The notes below the pieces were generated by a model. That model saw only the letters and a program-made list of their open reading frames with translations. It was not told the DNA's origin and ran no database searches. From Atopobiaceae bacterium (GTDB taxonomy: Bacteria > Actinomycetota > Coriobacteriia > Coriobacteriales > Atopobiaceae): DNA of 64,000 nucleotides. Both the position numbers and the translations under genes were made by a program. Within the stretch, counting starts at the first letter, position 1; the number at the start of each line of letters is the position of its first letter. Shown here one piece after another: positions 62,580 to 64,000 of this stretch. Where the stretch lies: positions 1 to 64,000 of the forward strand of contig CADFJN010000010.1 of assembly GCA_902834555.1 (NCBI GenBank). Direction: 5' to 3'.

Positions 62580-63799
62580 GCTATGTCTGCCTCCCTCAGG
62601 CACATGAGCATGCGCGAGACGACCTTGTCCCATGACGTATGGGTCACGTCAAAGCTTGGCTGCGGCGTCACCAATGAGTTGACGATGGCATCCGCGAGAC
62701 GCCTCTCGAACGCCGGCAGACTGCCTGGGTCTGGCGTATCCACATCGAGCATGGCAGGAGGCTCAACCCATTGGATGGGGTTTCCGGGAAGAACGTCCCC
62801 CATACCCTCCCTCACACCGGGAAGCGCCGTCATGACGACCTTGTCGCCGCAGGCCAAGGCCTCGATGCCCACAAGGGGCAGCCCCTCGTAGAAAGAGGGC
62901 AGCACAAATACGTCGCTCGAACGATAGATTCTCACAAGCTCCTCAGTGGGGACGCGACCCGTCATTCTCACCGGCCAGGCAGTGGCAGCCCCAACCTTCG
63001 CAGCTATGCGACGGTAGTCCTGGGAGGCAGGGTCATGGCCGCCTACCAGCACGAGCTCCAGGCTCCTCCCGCCGATTGCGGCTGGGGAGATGAGGTCCAT
63101 CGCAGAGAGGAGCGATTCCACGCCCTTCTTAAAGCTGACCTTGCCCACGAAGCAAATCCTGCCAGCCTGCCGGGGGACGCGCGGACCTTCCTGATTGAAG
63201 ACGCAGGAATTGTAGCCCGTTCCTGTCACATGGACTCGCAAGGGATCAATCCCGTAGACGCGCACGACCTCCTCGGCTTGAGCGCGATGGAGGCAGAACA
63301 CCGCATCCGCGCACCGCATGGCAGAGATGATGCGTGGACGCTCGAGGTCGTGGGTCGCCATCTGCCTAAGATCGGTCGAATGGCATATCACGGCAACGGG
63401 GATTCCCTTGATTTGCTCGCGCACAATTGAGGAAAGCAGATACAGGTGATGGCAGAGCACGACATCGGGGGCAAAATCCGCAAGGGCGCGCTCGAGTGCA
63501 GCAAGGAACGCGGCCTCGAACCGTGTTTCCATGGCAGGGGTGAGGTCGCGGTAGCGCGTGGCGGAATAGGGCATCTCATCTGACATGCCGCACACATGGA
63601 ACGGCAGCTCCGGGGTCATAAACCGCACGGGAAACACGGCCGTCTGCCCCGGTAGCGCAGACGTTTGGTCGCCATCGTCAATGCCGCAGATCACGGCCGT
63701 CTCGTAGCCCAGCTCAACCTGCGAGGCCACGGTCTGCGCGAGGAAGGTGCCACTGCCTGTGCCATCCGGCTTCTGAGCGCTGACATTGAGGATTCTCAA
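62576..63799 (-). CDS. Family 4 glycosyltransferase
   Basis: 407 aa GT-B fold enzyme. Nucleotide-sugar side: the C-terminal EX7E-like segment FYEGLPLVGIEALACG; N-terminal SGTFLAQTVASQVELGYE. It starts with TTG at 63799 (GGAAGG 8 nt upstream). It leads the ABC operon and its stop overlaps the permease start by 4 nt. What a glycosyltransferase does in an iron-type transport operon is not known. Confidence 0.85.
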   Translation of the reverse strand: MRILNVSAQKPDGTGSGTFLAQTVASQVELGYETAVICGIDDGDQTSALPGQTAVFPVRFMTPELPFHVCGMSDEMPYSATRYRDLTPAMETRFEAAFLAALERALADFAPDVVLCHHLYLLSSIVREQIKGIPVAVICHSTDLRQMATHDLERPRIISAMRCADAVFCLHRAQAEEVVRVYGIDPLRVHVTGTGYNSCVFNQEGPRVPRQAGRICFVGKVSFKKGVESLLSAMDLISPAAIGGRSLELVLVGGHDPASQDYRRIAAKVGAATAWPVRMTGRVPTEELVRIYRSSDVFVLPSFYEGLPLVGIEALACGDKVVMTALPGVREGMGDVLPGNPIQWVEPPAMLDVDTPDPGSLPAFERRLADAIVNSLVTPQPSFDVTHTSWDKVVSRMLMCLREADIA

Positions 63800-63847
63800 G
63801 GATGGTACCTTCCAAAACCACGAAATGCCCTGGCCGTGAGGACATCG

Positions 63848-63876
63848 AACATACTTACTTTATGTAAGCCTAACAA
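63848..63876 (-). promoter_or_regulatory. Promoter of the glycosyltransferase-ABC operon
   Basis: On the minus strand TTGTTA (63876-63871) and TATGTT (63853-63848) are 17 nt apart. The iron box covers the -35 and spacer, the position expected for repression. The 120 nt up to the window end contain no gene I can identify. Confidence 0.5.
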
Positions 63877-63878
63877 AA
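63860..63878 (-). promoter_or_regulatory. DtxR/IdeR-type iron box
   Basis: 19-nt site matching the consensus TTAGGTTAGSCTAACCTAA at 15 of 19 positions, including the central AGCCTAAC. It lies 61 nt upstream of the operon start codon over the presumed -35. DtxR-family regulators with iron would block transcription here. Match counted by eye; no score computed. Confidence 0.65.
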
Positions 63879-64000
63879 TATTAGTCGTTATACAAGCTTG
63901 AGGATAACCCCTATTCGAAAGCGCCCAGGCACAAGCGATTGAACAGCAGGTGAGAATTCGTGGCTGCGGACTTCACCCAATAGCGGACAGCGTCCTAATT

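Noticed and set aside
63908..63990. Minus-strand stretch ending VKSAATNSHLLFNRLCLGAFE at the window edge
   Set aside because: Only about 27 codons between two stops; plausible as a gene end but too short to support.

Overview
The window is a contiguous chromosomal segment of a GC-rich Gram-positive actinobacterium. The gene order (rplU-rpmA-obg-proB-proA-nadD-yqeK-rsfS behind an mreBCD-PBP2-rodA block), the arginine deiminase genes, Tat-type lipoproteins and ferredoxin point to the Coriobacteriia, probably an Olsenella-like member of the Atopobiaceae. This placement is inferred from content; no rRNA gene is present. I see no phage, transposase, integrase or CRISPR array.

Layout. 0.1-3.3 kb: an OmpR-type two-component system and DNA polymerase IV. 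3.3-5.2 kb: a decayed BMP-family (nucleoside-type) ABC transporter, with a frameshifted lipoprotein and a scar ORF joining the start of its ATPase to the end of a permease. 5.4-24.6 kb (all minus strand): zinc-ribbon protein, cyclophilin, TPR protein, mreB-mreC-mreD-PBP2-rodA, a DUF697-like protein, a radical-SAM/DUF2344 pair, then rplU-rpmA-obg-proBA-nadD-yqeK-rsfS. 24.7-29.8 kb: aconitase and a P-type ATPase. 30.0 kb: tRNA-Arg(CCG).

30.5-39.6 kb is an aromatic amino acid supercluster: DAHP synthase, prephenate dehydrogenase, aroB, aroA, aroC, a chorismate mutase/prephenate dehydratase, an AroE-AroK fusion, and a type II dehydroquinase (AroQ) carrying an N-terminal PTS EIIB-like domain with its phosphorylatable cysteine. 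All seven shikimate steps plus the Phe and Tyr branches are present. The EIIB-AroQ fusion is the most unusual protein here: it suggests that PTS phosphorylation, which reports the PEP supply, could control a PEP-consuming pathway.

39.6-55.6 kb: formyl-THF cyclo-ligase, trpS, a SprT-like protease, arcB and arcA, polyphosphate kinase, an RlmD/TrmA-family RNA methyltransferase, a GNAT enzyme, ferredoxin, Maf, a P1 peptidase, a family-2 glycosyltransferase with UDP-galactopyranose mutase, and pta. 55.7-58.5 kb is a decaying zone: a C-terminal SGNH-hydrolase remnant, a sensor kinase with two frameshifts and a stop, and a response regulator without a normal start codon. 58.9-63.8 kb: an operon of glycosyltransferase, ABC permease (one frameshift), ATPase and Tat lipoprotein, preceded by a good match to a DtxR/IdeR iron box, so probably iron-controlled.

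Two dispersed repeat families occur twice each: a palindrome that supplies the TGA stop codon of the gene before it, and an inverted-repeat element of about 80 bp. Most frameshifts fall in mononucleotide runs, so sequencing error must be weighed against real decay.
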